NCBI GenBank assembly: GCA_963662155.1
Contig: OY759262.1
Span: 14,264,282-14,328,281, forward strand
Source: Lamellibrachia columna
Taxonomy: Eukaryota > Annelida > Polychaeta > Sabellida > Siboglinidae
Reading direction: 5' to 3'
Length of the DNA: 64,000 bases
A model generated the notes under the pieces. The model worked only from the letters and a program-made list of their open reading frames with translations, was not told the origin of the DNA and ran no database searches. The first letter of the stretch is position 1. Each line of letters starts with the position of its first letter. Positions 41,386 through 53,765 of the stretch are shown piece after piece. The position numbers and the translations under genes were made by a program.

Positions 41386-43326
41386 TGAATTGATTAATAA
41401 TTAAAATTTTAAAATGACCGGGCTAACTGTGCTAGTTACTACGGGTTCACTAGATCAACAAAAATAACACTAATATTTTCCATAATATAAATAGTCCTAC
41501 TCTGATATAGCAATAACCACAGCCACTACCAGTTGACTGGTAGAGTTCACATTTGTAGTATCCTTCACACAAGTTCAGCAGGGGTGGTGTAATCTGCAAA
41601 TGTCACCACTTCGCAACATCCTATTATTTCTGCAGGTCAACCTTTCAGAGGCCGGTGAATTAGGAAGAGCAGGAACAAACGACGGCAGAGTACATGCGTG
41701 AAGGATCAATTCAACTATACGGCAGACGCTGGCTTCTTCCATGTGCATAGATAAAGTACATCCACAAAGACTGGATCTGATGCTACTGTTTTAATTGATG
41801 TTGTTCATTTCTTTTACTGGGCACATTAAAATTTTAGCAAACAGCATTACCAATTTCAGCAAAAAATATAGCACCAGTGATGCAGATCAGTTGATTATGC
41901 CTTGAAAGTCACCACCTTTAGCACACATTGACGTCATATCTACTCAGTGGCAGACAACTTACCAGATACCATCAACAGAAGAACTCAATCAACATGGTCA
42001 TTGTATGTGTTATATAGAGCTTGTTTAATTACAAATAAAAACACTTCTCAAATCTTGTAATATGTAATATGCATGCAGAGGACAGAAGCCTGCTGCTGCG
42101 CCCCACACAAGGTCTTTATTGGTCTTCCAGTGCTGAGACCAGATGTTGGAGATTGTTATATACAGTTCTGTATAGTGATAATATCAAATCTGATGTTAGC
42201 TGTAATACTAAAAGTTTTAAAACATAACATGTTTGTTCCTTTTAATCCAGAATGCAGCATATTTTCCAAAATTGTTTGCACTTGATTAAATGGTTCTCCA
42301 ATTAAATCAACAACTGTGTTATTATCTGTTGAATTGTCACATGTCCAGCTTTGATCTGTAAGTGGCAGCTACAAAAGTGAAAGTGAAAACTTGAAAGTGA
42401 AACAAAAGTCATGGTTTTGTGGCGATGCACCTAAGAGATAATAAAAACTAACCACGTGCAACTAAAATCAAGAATATCACGCCAGTGGTTTAATCAGAAT
42501 GTTTTCTAAAAGTGGGAGATTCCAGTCATTTCTCTGAATGACTGAGGGCTGACATGTTAACCAGACCGATAAGCCAAAATAAAGCACATGCGCAGTTCTA
42601 TGAAATCGGGGTAACCTAGACTACAAGTGACGTATTAAGGGAGGCCGGCATACACAGAACCAAGGCAAAGTCTCAAACAAATGTGTTATATTGTCAGAAT
42701 GAGGACCAGTTTAGTAAAAAAAGCCAAAATATGTTACATAAGTTGAGTTTGGACAAATAGCATGGACATATCTTATTGGCAATTATAGGAATAGGCATAT
42801 ACATATTTTCATTCGGCAAGCAAATATTGCAAGAGTACCACACTCGTGACAGGTTATCTAAAAGTATGGCGTGGCCCATGAAATTAAGATGTTTTCAACA
42901 AGGTTTTCCCAGTAAATCACTGGCGTGATATTCTTAATTGTAGTTACAAATGGTTATGTTTTAGTAACTCTTACAGGTGCATAGGCCGAAAACCATGACT
43001 TTTGTTTCGTTTGAAATTATGGCCTTTATCATTACCTTACTTGGTAATAGCCTGTATCTCAGTAATAATAGTTACTGTGCTCAGTCATAAAGAAATGAAA
43101 TATGATCAAGGTGGAAATGCAACTACGATAAAAAATTCTCAATGGATATGTTTTCATAGGCAACACCTATCTGTTCCTTGTTGTAGATTTAGTACAGCAC
43201 GCATGTATACAATAGTGTTAGGTGTTCTTTTTTGTCTTTTATACAATCAACTACAACCACAGGGCTACCTTGTAGTGATAGTGTTGTATTACTCAGTTTT
43301 AATTAAGGTTGGACATAATGTCCCTT
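41386..43326. other. No gene; unique AT-rich intron
   Basis: Includes a short phrase duplication (aaagtgaaaacttgaaagtgaaac) near 42375. The 117-codon plus frame at 43002-43355 is AT-rich, has hydrophobic runs, runs into the next repeat and is unrecognised. Confidence 0.5.
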
Positions 43327-43732
43327 ATGTCCAGCCATTTACCTTGACTAAGTGACACTTCATTGTTAAACTAGTAGCTAAATTATTTCAGCCATTTACC
43401 TTGACTAAGTGACACTTCATTGTTAAACTAGTAGCTAAATTATGTCCAGCCATTTACCTTGACTAAGTGACACTTCATTGTTAAACTAGTAGCTAAATTA
43501 TGTCCAGCCTTTACCTTGACTAAGTGACACTTCATTGTTAAACTAGTAGCTAAATTATGTCCAGCCATTTACCTTGACTAAGTGACACTTCATTGTTAAA
43601 CTAGTAGCTAAATTATGTCCAGCCATTTACCTTGACTAAGTGACACTTCATTGTTAAACTAGTAGCTAAATTATGTCCAGCCATTTACCATGACTAAGTG
43701 ACACTTCATTGTTAAACTAGTAGCTAAATTAC
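43327..43732. repeat. 58-bp minisatellite, seven copies
   Basis: Unit starts tgtccagccatttaccttga and ends aaactagtagctaaatta. Copies are nearly identical with single-base or 2-4 bp differences. It ends about 40 bp before a retrotransposon fragment. Confidence 0.97.
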
Positions 43733-43769
43733 CACCATTCTTCTACCAGTTCTTTAATTCTAACTGAGG

Positions 43770-44215
43770 GCGATAACTGAATGGAACAAATTATCTACTG
43801 AATGTGTAAATGCGGTGTACATTTAATTCTTATTACAAATATCTCATTTAGGGCGGGTTACACATAGATGAATAAACGTTGGACTCTCAATAAGTCAATG
43901 GCTTCCTTGTCTGCTTGCCATTTGTGTTTTTTGTTTTGCATGGCAATCTTGTTAAATCTTGTTAAATCTCGTTAAATCTCATTAAATCTCATTAAATCTC
44001 GTTAAATCTCGTTAAATCTCGTTAAATCTCGTTAAATCTCGTTAAATCTCGTTAAATATTGTTAAAAAGGTAGATCTTGTTAAATATGGTTAATAGTTGT
44101 TAATTCTCATTAATTCTTGTTAATCCTTGTTCATCATTGTTATTTTTTTATTTCTTGGTAATTCTTCTTAAATCTTCTTTAAAATCTTGTTAAATCTTCT
44201 GAAATCATCTAACAT
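43770..44215 (+). mobile_element. Non-LTR retrotransposon 3' end with expanded decamer tail, copy 3
   Basis: Begins with the RT C-terminal peptide TEWNKLSTECVNA, then the family 3' UTR (ggactctcaataagtcaatg, gcttccttgtctgcttgcca, tggcaatcttgttaaatctt). The tail is about 270 bp of ttaaatctcg units, perfect at first and decaying toward the end. Same family as the copy at 14551. Confidence 0.8.
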
Positions 44216-45624
44216 GACCTGAAAAATGTGCAGGTAACATCACACACCAAAAAACACACAAAGACCCATTTTCACAGACATAACATGAAAACAAACCCAC
44301 AAAGAGTACCATAAAAACACCAGACGGAGTGAGATCATCCAGGAGTATCGCCTACAAACCATACAAAATTAGAATGACAAATGAATGACTGTTTGTCACA
44401 CCATAAGATCTGGTGGCTAAGTGGCCAGGTGTATTATGCATGCTGGACCTGAGGGACAGTCTTGTATTACACATGCTGGACCTGGGGACAGTCTTTGTCG
44501 ACTCACAAAGACACATCCCTACGTGTCCAGGCACGTCCGAATAAGTTGAAAGGACAGATGTGTCCTGAGACGGGTGCCGGCCCTGATCAATGTTTCCCAC
44601 ACGTAACATCTGCACATTTTTCGTTTCACAATACTCAGCCAACGCATACAATTTTCGAGTGACACCTAAACAGATATAATTAATGACAAAATGAGCCGAG
44701 GCTGCACTATTGTCCAAAGACTTCATCGTGATGTTCTCACTCAATGGCTGACCGCCAAAGCCATCATGGGGACTTCAGAGTGATTTCTTTGTCTGGCCCC
44801 ACCCCAGCTGTTGGGCAAAATCCCATTAAAGCGGGCAGTGAGGTGGAGACTCAGCGAGGTGATGTCAGAGAACATAATAGTGCTCAGACACTAGCTATTA
44901 TGGCTCCACACTGTGTAGGCTTTAAGCTGTAGTTCAGACAACTAAATCCATAATGGACAAATATTCATCCTTTTAATCTTTTTTAGCTTCTTTTGTGTTT
45001 CATCGAATCCTTGTACGTACATAGTAATCATTATAACAAACAACTGAAAAAAGGATAGCGTAAATATAGTGCATTTCCGCTTTCTTGAAATGCTACAAAC
45101 ACTGAGCAATTTTCCAACAACTTCTTTTACACTCGATCAATAAAGCATATTAGTTACTTCACATATCCACATCTTACGTCTGTTAATTATAAAAAAATCT
45201 ATATTTTTTTAAGGCTCTATGGATTTTGGTTCAACCCACATAATTTCAGTGAGCCGGTTTGTGATGTCAATAGTGTATGATGTCAGGTTCTTTATTACTG
45301 AAGGTGCCATTGAAATGGCTAATCTATCATACATCTTGCCAGCAAATGCTGAGCTGCTCACAGCCATCCAAGTAGGTGTTGCTTTCATCACGCCTAGCTA
45401 CCATGTGACCAATATCTTACCCCACCCCAAGTGACTTAAAATGTTAACTATAGTCAGTTTCCTCAAATTATACAGGTGTAATTTACTGACCGTTCTATCC
45501 CATACTGTGATATCATTGCTGTCACAAATACTTCAAAGAATCTACCAATTTCGCATAATGACAAATAAGAATTCAGATAACGGGAAACAAGTCTGACAAT
45601 GTTATTGATGGACAAGTGGTAAAG
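44216..45624. other. No gene recognised
   Basis: Repeat-poor intronic DNA. The 130-codon minus frame at 44744-44352 is unrecognised; a 20-30 bp phrase (catgctggacctg.gggacagtctt) is doubled near 44440-44495. Confidence 0.5.
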
Positions 45625-45790
45625 CTGGAAACTAACACTTTTTCAGCAAGCTGGTTTGAAACTAATACCTTTTCGGACAAGCTGGAAACTAACACCTTTT
45701 TTAAGACAAGCTGGAAACTAACACTGAACTGACAAGCTGGAAACTAATACCTTTAGGGAAAAGATGGAACTTAACACCTTTTTGGAACAG
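45625..45790. repeat. Degenerate 25-30 bp tandem repeat
   Basis: About six units of acaagctggaaactaacacc plus tttt-rich linkers. Confidence 0.85.
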
Positions 45791-46433
45791 CAGCAGTAAA
45801 CATAATTTTTTATGGCAAGTTGAAACTCAAATGAGAGGGTGCAGTGTGAGGGGTAATATGTTGCACCCCGGAGTAGAGTTGAGGGGTGATATGGTGAGAA
45901 CTAGATGCAAACAAGACAACCAAGTAGACAGTTAGCATGATAAAAATTATTTTACTAAATCTACCCATCGTCCTTAATCTTATGACCTTTCTGCTCAGAT
46001 CCATAAAAACGGTAACAAATTATACCAGACTCACACCATCTACATTCAATTAGTAGGTACACCTAAATGAGGCATTGGTCAGTAAATCCCTTTGATCAAC
46101 AACCTTTTTCAGTGCTCCATTGACTTATTAATGAACCCCTTCTGCACTGCAGATCAACTGGCCATACTATGTGTTGACAAGCAGGTGTATTATTTGTAGT
46201 AGTACTAGTTGCAGTGAAAAGAACCATTATCAGTTAACAGTCATGCTCTGAAATAAAAGGGCATGTGATGGCATCAATGTATCTCACCATTGATCACAGC
46301 TGGTACATAACACTTGCCCTGCAACACTCAGAAATGGTGGTTGCCTGTTGTGCAATTCCTCTTGGGGCAATTACTTGTCCTATTACCCCAGCCTGCACAA
46401 ATTGCTATTAACAGCTATCTTTCATCATCAGTG
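45791..46433. other. No feature recognised
   Basis: Ordinary intronic sequence. Confidence 0.5.

Positions 46434-46856
<423 letters not shown>

Positions 46857-46950
<94 letters not shown>
46857..46950. repeat. (TA)n array
   Basis: About 46 TA units abutting the right arm of the inverted repeat. Confidence 0.97.
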
Positions 46951-46951
<1 letters not shown>

Positions 46952-47691
46952 TCAGTACAGTGTAATAATGCTCCAGGGATAACGCAGTTATAAAGAAGAA
47001 AAAGAAGAAAGCAAAATATATTGCTTATGGTTTTAACCAAAATGTATATATTACATAATCCGATGAGGAAGACATTACCACTGGCAGTTTTATTTCTGTA
47101 ACTGTCACCTGTTTTATGTTACAGAAACTATTGTATGTTTATTATAAACATTGTTGTTTAATGTTAAACATGTTCTCAACAATAAACACACACGCACATG
47201 CACACGCATACGTACACGCACACTACTCGCTCTATTTGCTGTTTTATTGCCTAGTGAAATTTAAAATATAGTCATATGACTCCTAGATCCGATTCCTTAT
47301 GTACCAGTTTTGTTTACGATTGTTTTATAGTGATACGGATGTGATTATGAACATGTAAGATAAGGTGATAATTCGGGCATACATTTTGCTCACAGACATT
47401 TCTGGACGAAAACTGAGTGGTGCTCAAAACCGAAAAAGGAAGGCGAAGGAAGAAGAAGAAGCGAGGACATCGAGGACACACAGACATATATATATATATA
47501 TATAATTATAGTGTTTTATATTGTTGCATTCAATGTCAACTAATACGCAGTGACAATTTTATAGATTGTACAAATAAAATCTACTTCAATTAATGCATGA
47601 TTTAACGCATCCATATATAGTGTCAAGTATTGATTAATGTATGTTTATATAATTTAGAATGTTCAAATTAAATCTAAGTTAGTGATCCAGT
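46951..47691. other. No gene; small repeats
   Basis: Short gaa-rich tracts at 46993 and 47440, a CA/CGCA tract at 47187-47223 and (TA)9 near 47487. Confidence 0.5.
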
Positions 47692-47698
47692 TAAATGC

Positions 47699-48057
47699 CA
47701 CTTTTCACATCAACTTCTTGGAAAACTGGACCAGTGACAATATAATGAATATATAACATGCAGATGCATGTAAAACAAATTATTAAATTCATTTCTAGTA
47801 AGCTGGCACTTGATTAATTTTAATGTTACATTATTTTATCATAAAATATAAATAAATAAGAACTCAGAGTTTTGCCCCAAAAGGGTGTTTTTATTTTTTA
47901 AATGTTTTATGATGAAATAATGTAACATTAAAATTAATCGAGTGCCAACTTACTAGAAATTAATTCAACAATTTGTTTTACTTGCATGAGCATGGGTATA
48001 TATTCATTATATTGTCCATGGTCCAGTTTTCCATTGATAAGAACTTGATGCGCTAAA
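47699..48057. mobile_element. MITE with long terminal inverted repeats
   Basis: Arms of about 145 bp (47708-47850 and 47893-48047) are inverted copies at roughly 85-90% by eye, around a 40-bp spacer. Shared words include ggaaaactggacca, atttctagtaag.tggcact and attaattttaatgttacatt. A 7-bp direct repeat, taaatgc, flanks the unit (47692-47698 and 48058-48064) and may be the target duplication. No coding frame. Superfamily not determined. Confidence 0.55.
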
Positions 48058-48064
48058 TAAATGC

Positions 48065-49398
48065 TTAGCTTCACAGTGTAGACCCTAAAAAAAATTTAAC
48101 ATCTTAAATATTCACAATCTTGATAAAAAACTAATTAACTGAAAAAGTACAAATACAGCTGTATCATAATAACTACATAACAAGTATATTTCCCCAAATC
48201 AAATTGTCCTGAAAAACTTGCACAATTTGATAGAAACCAAAGGCAAAGCGATGCCAGGGTAGAGAGAGCTGCTACTGATACCACAGCACAAAAAAGTTGC
48301 CTTTACATGAATTACCCCGACCGACATACTGTGTATATTTTTCAGAAAAAAACACTTGACATTCCACAAACTATTATTTCATGCCACTGATGAACTGATT
48401 CTGACATTGGTACACCAGTATATTTTTTTAGCACAAATATGCTGGTTATCGGTCAGTAACCGTTTTGCCAAATACACATTCACACCTTGCCACCAGTAGA
48501 GTAACTGCTTTGCCACCAAGTCCACATTGATAATACACAGTCAGTGTTGTGTATCACATTCAAGTTTTGTGTTGATACAAACAAGTAACCCCAGTAAACA
48601 GAGCCATTGTCTTGCTTTCATCGTGTTTTTTTAGGCCCAACCAACTGATACGGGTAAGAGAAATACACTGGGTACATTTTTGTACTTTGAATACCAAGAG
48701 ACCACTGAATCCTCCATGGATCAGTCTGCTTAATGTGGAATTCTAGATTACATGTTTTACTCAAATTTGCAGAGCATTTTGTGCACACTAGAGTTCAGCA
48801 CAAGACCCCAAATGATTTCAAATGACAGAGCCGCTAAAAAACCTTTTGGCAGTAGCAACTCGTGGTTTTTGCAGGAATTCGTTAGATTAAAATCAAGAGA
48901 AAGGAAGCTAGTTCAGTAGTTGTTTATTGTAAAGGAAAATAAATTGTGATGTATTACATTTATACATTTTTGCCACTGTAAATATTAAGCAAACTGTTTT
49001 TTCTTCCTAAAATTGATATCCACAAAATGTTTCCACTAGAGGCGTGGGCACAGAAAGAGATTCAGTGCTAAGAAAAAGCCACAAATCACTAGGACACTAA
49101 TTTCATTGGAATAATTTACTTCATTTTGCACCTGTTAAATTAAGCATTTATGCAGTATTCAAAGATCAATAGTTAGTGCTCATATATTCTATTACAAGAA
49201 TGTGGTGAAACAATGGTAGTTTTAATGTTAGCAAGTATATCACGTTCCTCTGCATGTCATAGTCACATCCTTCAAAACAAAAACAGTGCACAGTAACTTT
49301 CATGTAAACATACAGAATGAAATGTTTTAATAAATCTATACCTATATTTAGGTAAATATGTATATCCAATATGTATATACTGCTCTGTGCACATGGAG
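48065..49398. other. No gene; AT-rich intron
   Basis: No repeat array or recognisable frame. Confidence 0.55.
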
Positions 49399-49456
49399 TA
49401 TATATATATATATATATATTTCAACGTATACCCATACATATATATGACACTGTTTT

Positions 49457-49489
<33 letters not shown>

Positions 49490-49518
49490 TAAACAATGTC
49501 ATATATGTATGGGTATAC

Positions 49519-49552
<34 letters not shown>
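49399..49552. repeat. Inverted repeat embedded in TA arrays
   Basis: acgtatacccatacatatat (from 49424) and its complement ending at 49520 flank a TA core, with more TA on the outside. Same architecture as 46434-46950, on a smaller scale. Confidence 0.9.
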
Positions 49553-49558
<6 letters not shown>

Positions 49559-50389
49559 GTTTGTTTAACATCACATTAATCACTTCACATGGTCGCTTTA
49601 TAAAATGTAGCAATTCTTCTTCTTGTGTCCCTCATATGAGGTGCTGCCCCTTTCGGGCGCATGCAGCAACTTAATGTATATTTATATAGGAATTTAATAT
49701 ATACATAGCAATTTAATATATTTTTTAAAAATCAAGAAACCTTTGAGATGTGATTTTAATTAAATTGACATTATTTCTATTTTATTTATCTATCGACCTG
49801 CTGAGATATTAGCAACATTTATGGAGAAGTAAAATGGTATGTAACATACGGTTCATATAGATATGAATGTTTAAATACCCTTCCTTACTGGGCTAATATG
49901 TGAACACTCTAACAGCCATGAGTTCGTGGAGCTTTGACTGACCAAACAGGGTGGCTGCTATGCAGACTTATAAAAAATAGCTGACTCTAGATAAATGCAG
50001 CTGCTTTGGCTGTCAATCACCAGTCTGGGTTGTTGACCTGTGGTGACCTGAAGCGGCTACAGGGGACCTGCTGCTATTACATAGACATTTTGTAATAGCT
50101 GGTCACAGCTGATAGGCTGCCAGTGTCTGCCCACTGGCTCAGCTTGTGTAATTCTAAACCAGGCTGTGATGTCACACACACCTCCCCTTGTCTGAGCCTA
50201 ACATTCAAACTGAATCTTAAAATAAACCTTTGAATCAATAGCCAGGCCAAACTGGTTCAATGGAAGGCAGCTTGCCTTGAGCCATGCAAAGCACCTCGCT
50301 GAGAATGTGTATGTAGTGCCAAGTTATCCATAATGTTTTATAATAAATAGAGAACTGAAACAGTGAATGTTTACACAACGTGCTCTAAA
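49553..50389. other. Intron 1 5' end, no feature
   Basis: Unique sequence leading into the CpG-rich block; no element recognised. Confidence 0.5.
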
Positions 50390-50755
50390 GTCGGTGGCCA
50401 GCCTGCCGGAACGCGGCAATCCGCTCGCCGGCCCAAGGCAATTAGGCCAATTCAAGTGTAATCACGCTGTCCTGACCCGAGTAGTTGACCATTGAAATAG
50501 CACGCCTGGTCACGCCCCCCGCAAACGTGTCCTGGTCAGGTCACTGAGTGACCGTGAAACGGCGGCTGTTAAGTTAATTAATGTCCGCTGTTCTCGATCT
50601 GACTACTGTTTTTTTATGTTGGTACAAAAACCGAAAGATCCCGGCGATCACGCACGGACTGAGCCCTGACCACACAACCTCGCCGCTACCGGACATAACC
50701 TATAAAATTCTTGATATATCAGTCACGACAGCCATGTAAAACCAGATATACTCAC

Positions 50756-50807
50756 GTGTTTCGAGCTTCTTTCGATGTTGTGGCTTGCCTTTGCGCCGGG
50801 CCGACAT
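50756..50807 (-). CDS. BCL11: BCL11-type transcription factor, coding part of exon 1
   Basis: Read on the minus strand, the ATG at 50807-50805 opens a frame beginning MSARRKGKPQHRKKLET and ends one base into the next codon at a strong donor (C|GTGAGT, GT at 50755-50754). Vertebrate BCL11A begins MSRRKQGKPQH; this peptide is known in BCL11, SALL and FOG proteins to recruit the NuRD corepressor through RBBP4/7. The start is well supported: an in-frame TGA lies 12 codons upstream (50843-50841), an A sits at -3, and no earlier in-frame ATG exists after that stop. The exon leaves phase 1, as in human BCL11A exon 1, and matches the exon 2 acceptor phase 41.6 kb away. Relative to vertebrates, residues 3, 5 and 6 differ (R>A, K>R, Q>K) while GKPQH is intact. 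The product should be a nuclear DNA-binding regulator. The peptide alone could suggest SALL, but exon 2 decides for BCL11. Confidence 0.86.
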
Positions 50808-50874
50808 TTTGCCCGAGTTTTCATTGAAAATTCGCTCCACTCAGGTTTACATTGGACAAAGAACAACAACAAAG

Positions 50875-50949
50875 ATGGCGACCGCCGAAGGATGCTGGGA
50901 TATTCGGCCAAACACTAGGCAATGGCTTGACACAACTCCTCCTGTTTGA
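50875..50949 (+). other. 24-codon ORF opposite the BCL11 5' UTR (uncertain)
   Basis: Plus-strand ATG inside the AAGATGGCG motif, reading MATAEGCWDIRPNTRQWLDT and four more residues to a TGA. It is antisense to the presumed 5' UTR. It could be the start of a divergent transcript or chance. No homology recognised. Confidence 0.15.
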
Positions 50950-51532
50950 CCAGTCCGTTGGCTTTATCACTCCTTCATGACTGTATCCTGTCTGGGTGGA
51001 CCTCCCATTGTCCGCGTGCGGTTGAAAACACAAATCGCAGCTCAGTAACGGCACACGCGCCCCACGAGTACGACCGCGTGAACCAGCCGGTGCATATCCA
51101 TGGCAGTACCTCTGACCGTTATAGTTGGCTGAGGCTAAAAAAGTCGCTTGCGGCCAATGGTCAAAAGCGGCTGCTTATGTTTACGAGTCTGACGCAGCGT
51201 TAGGCAAGAAATGACTCGTCGGGCCGACTGACAGTTGAACTAGCTCGGCCGCCATGCCCGCTGAGCAGCGCTATCGAATGCGATTATTTTACGCGCGCTT
51301 TTAGCGCGATTACATACGATCTCAGTCAACTGAAAGCACGTACGCACGAGGCCCTGCGCAACTGACAAGATTTGACGTTGACATGCGTTCAGTACAGGAA
51401 AGTCTCCAGCGTGACGGTGTCCGCGATAGGATTTTTGTAACATATTTCAGATTTTTTTCGGTGTCGCGTTAACACAAATAACACGTTAGATCGACGTCTC
51501 GTAAGCTTTCATGACAGACGTATGCCTAATAG

Positions 51533-51646
<114 letters not shown>

Positions 51647-53612
51647 ATATGCACGTTTATTGAATTATAGGTTTGTTTACATATTATATGACAACTGCGT
51701 GTCTGTCGGGCTTTCCCATCTATCATAACGGTAATGCCTAAGGTTGGCGAGGTGTAGTTATCACATTTGATGATAATAAGTACAGTTTACGATGTTTAAT
51801 TATTACATTTGATGGAATCAATTCTAATGTTGTATTGATGTTGCACTAATTTGCATTTCGCCTGCGTTGCAACTTATATAACTTAAACCAAATCTTATTT
51901 TATGGAAATATATATTTTTTGCGAAAACATTGGACTGCTTGCACATTTCTCATATGGACTAATCGTTTTGTCGTCGATCTTTTTCCTCAATAATCCGGAA
52001 AACCCATTTTGTCGTTAAGGTGCCCTGTGACGGTACATGTCGTCGGGTCTTCCACTCTGTAGTGGCCTCATCAGGTGATTGTACGTCGGACTAGTCAATG
52101 CGTTTGCTCTATGTGGTAATTACCTCGTAAACGAACACTTAAACGAGCCAGTAAACCTGCCCAGGGCCGTAGCGAAGGTCATTTCGTATCACTAGATTGG
52201 TCATCGGGCGGTTAAAAGTGTACGTGGGTTAAGGTTAAAATACCTAATCTGAACCAATTAAGGGTTACCATGGGTGTTTTTTTCGTGGGGTTATAACCAA
52301 GAAACATATGCAACGGTGCGCATGTTGCTCCTAACATATTTAATTAATTGCATGCCAATAACACGTGCATGTGTAAGCATCTAGTGGCCCAATAATATCC
52401 AATAACTGATCTTTGGATAAAACTAACACAGCCTAACAAAATAAAGCAACCCTATCTACACGTCTGTAAACAAGCAGCCAGCTAAGGCCAAACAAAATAT
52501 ATGTATGTTTTTCTCCCACATAAATAAACAATTCTGGTTCGCCAAACAATAATAAACAAACAATAGGAATCCCGTTTCCCCGAAGCAAATAAACATTTCT
52601 GCGTTTCCAAAAACAAAACAATTGTTCCTCGTTTTCCAACAACAAAAAAGATTTCCAACCCCTAAAAAATATGTTTCCTAAAACAATTCCGGTTTGCACC
52701 AGACGTTTTTGTTTATTGTTTCCCGAGAAACCAAAGGCACAGACGATGTTATGTTACAGACGACGATGATGCAGCATCGACAAATACCTTTAGTTGCGAA
52801 CGGTAGGCCCTGAGAGTATAACTACAAGGCACAGATTAATCGGGGCGCACAGGAGTGCCCCCTAAAATTGGCTACTGCGTATTGCCTGCGTCATATTTTA
52901 TGCTTTATTTTTTTGCAAGCCCATACAAAACATTAAGGGAAGACTTTTATTGACATCTTTCAAAAACGGTTTGGTAATGTAGACAGAAAGACATCGTAAC
53001 CAATCGGCAATACGTACGAATGTGTGTACGTTTAAATAAAAAAACTGCAAATTATATCCAATCAACAGATGTGTGATGTGAAACAAACATTACAAACGTG
53101 CCAGTTTTACCGTTCCGTGGTACACTCGGAAAATTTTATATTTTCAGCTCGTTACAGGAACCAGTTTTTTGCCTGGCCTAATCTGTAATCCATGTTCCAA
53201 TCTGACCAATGCGCACGACTAGTCCATGCATTGCCATTTCAAGTATTGTGCTCGCTTTCAGTTCTATTTGGAAAACTACCCATTGTTAGCGCCGCGATGC
53301 GCATGCCAGTGGTTGTACTTATCTCGGAACGTAAAAAGGACGAGTCGATCCCGCGACATCTTGGCGAGAATAAATATCTCGTGACGAGGCTGGCCAAGCT
53401 TAAGCCGGATTACCGTAGTCACGTGTCCCATAAAAACGCCGGATGGCAAGTGTCATTGATGGTTCAGTGGGAGAAGTGTCATTGATGATTCAGTGGGAGA
53501 AGTGTCTCACACAAAGTGTGGCACCCTTGTCGTAATAATGGACTGGGCTGTGGTCACTTTTCCTGTAGTATGACAATGTAGTCGTAAGACTAGAGCTTTT
53601 GAGAACGCCTCG
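51647..53612. other. Upstream DNA, no gene recognised
   Basis: Frames of 88-97 codons (52699-52433 minus, 53192-53485 plus) show no domain. The 52500-52720 stretch is rich in aaacaataaacaaa and short C runs. Confidence 0.5.
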
Positions 53613-53717
53613 TTGAAAATACATTGTCAACTCATGAAGTGAAGTGAATATGGTCACCTCGTGAAGTTGTCATTGTCTGTTGAATTAATCAATCAATTAA
53701 TTAATTTATATCAACCC
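53613..53717 (+). repeat. Dispersed 0.1-kb repeat, copy A
   Basis: gaaaatacattgtcaactca, then tgaagtgaagtgaa, tgaagttgtcatt and gtctgttgaatta, ending in aattaatttatatcaac. The second copy is at 55138-55246 in the same orientation. Confidence 0.85.
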
Positions 53718-53731
53718 TCGGTGACTGAACA

Positions 53732-53765
53732 CGAACGAACGAACGAACGAACGAACGAACGAACG
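53732..53765. repeat. (CGAA)n microsatellite
   Basis: About eight CGAA units. Confidence 0.95.

Larger units (their letters stand above)
50390..51450 (-). promoter_or_regulatory. CpG-rich block around exon 1, probable BCL11 promoter
   Basis: CpG dinucleotides are much denser here than in flanking AT-rich DNA, on both sides of exon 1. The 5' UTR must lie just above 50808. A CCAAT on the minus strand is near 50850. An AAGATGGCG motif (YY1-like, plus orientation) is at 50872-50880. No clear TATA box was placed and the transcription start is unknown. Extent and strand are inference from composition and position. Confidence 0.5.

Noticed and set aside
50756..50807. SALL-family gene instead of BCL11
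   Set aside because: SALL shares the start peptide, but the exon 2 finger (CGxC, LxDIxxFIxHK) and the intron phases fit BCL11 better.
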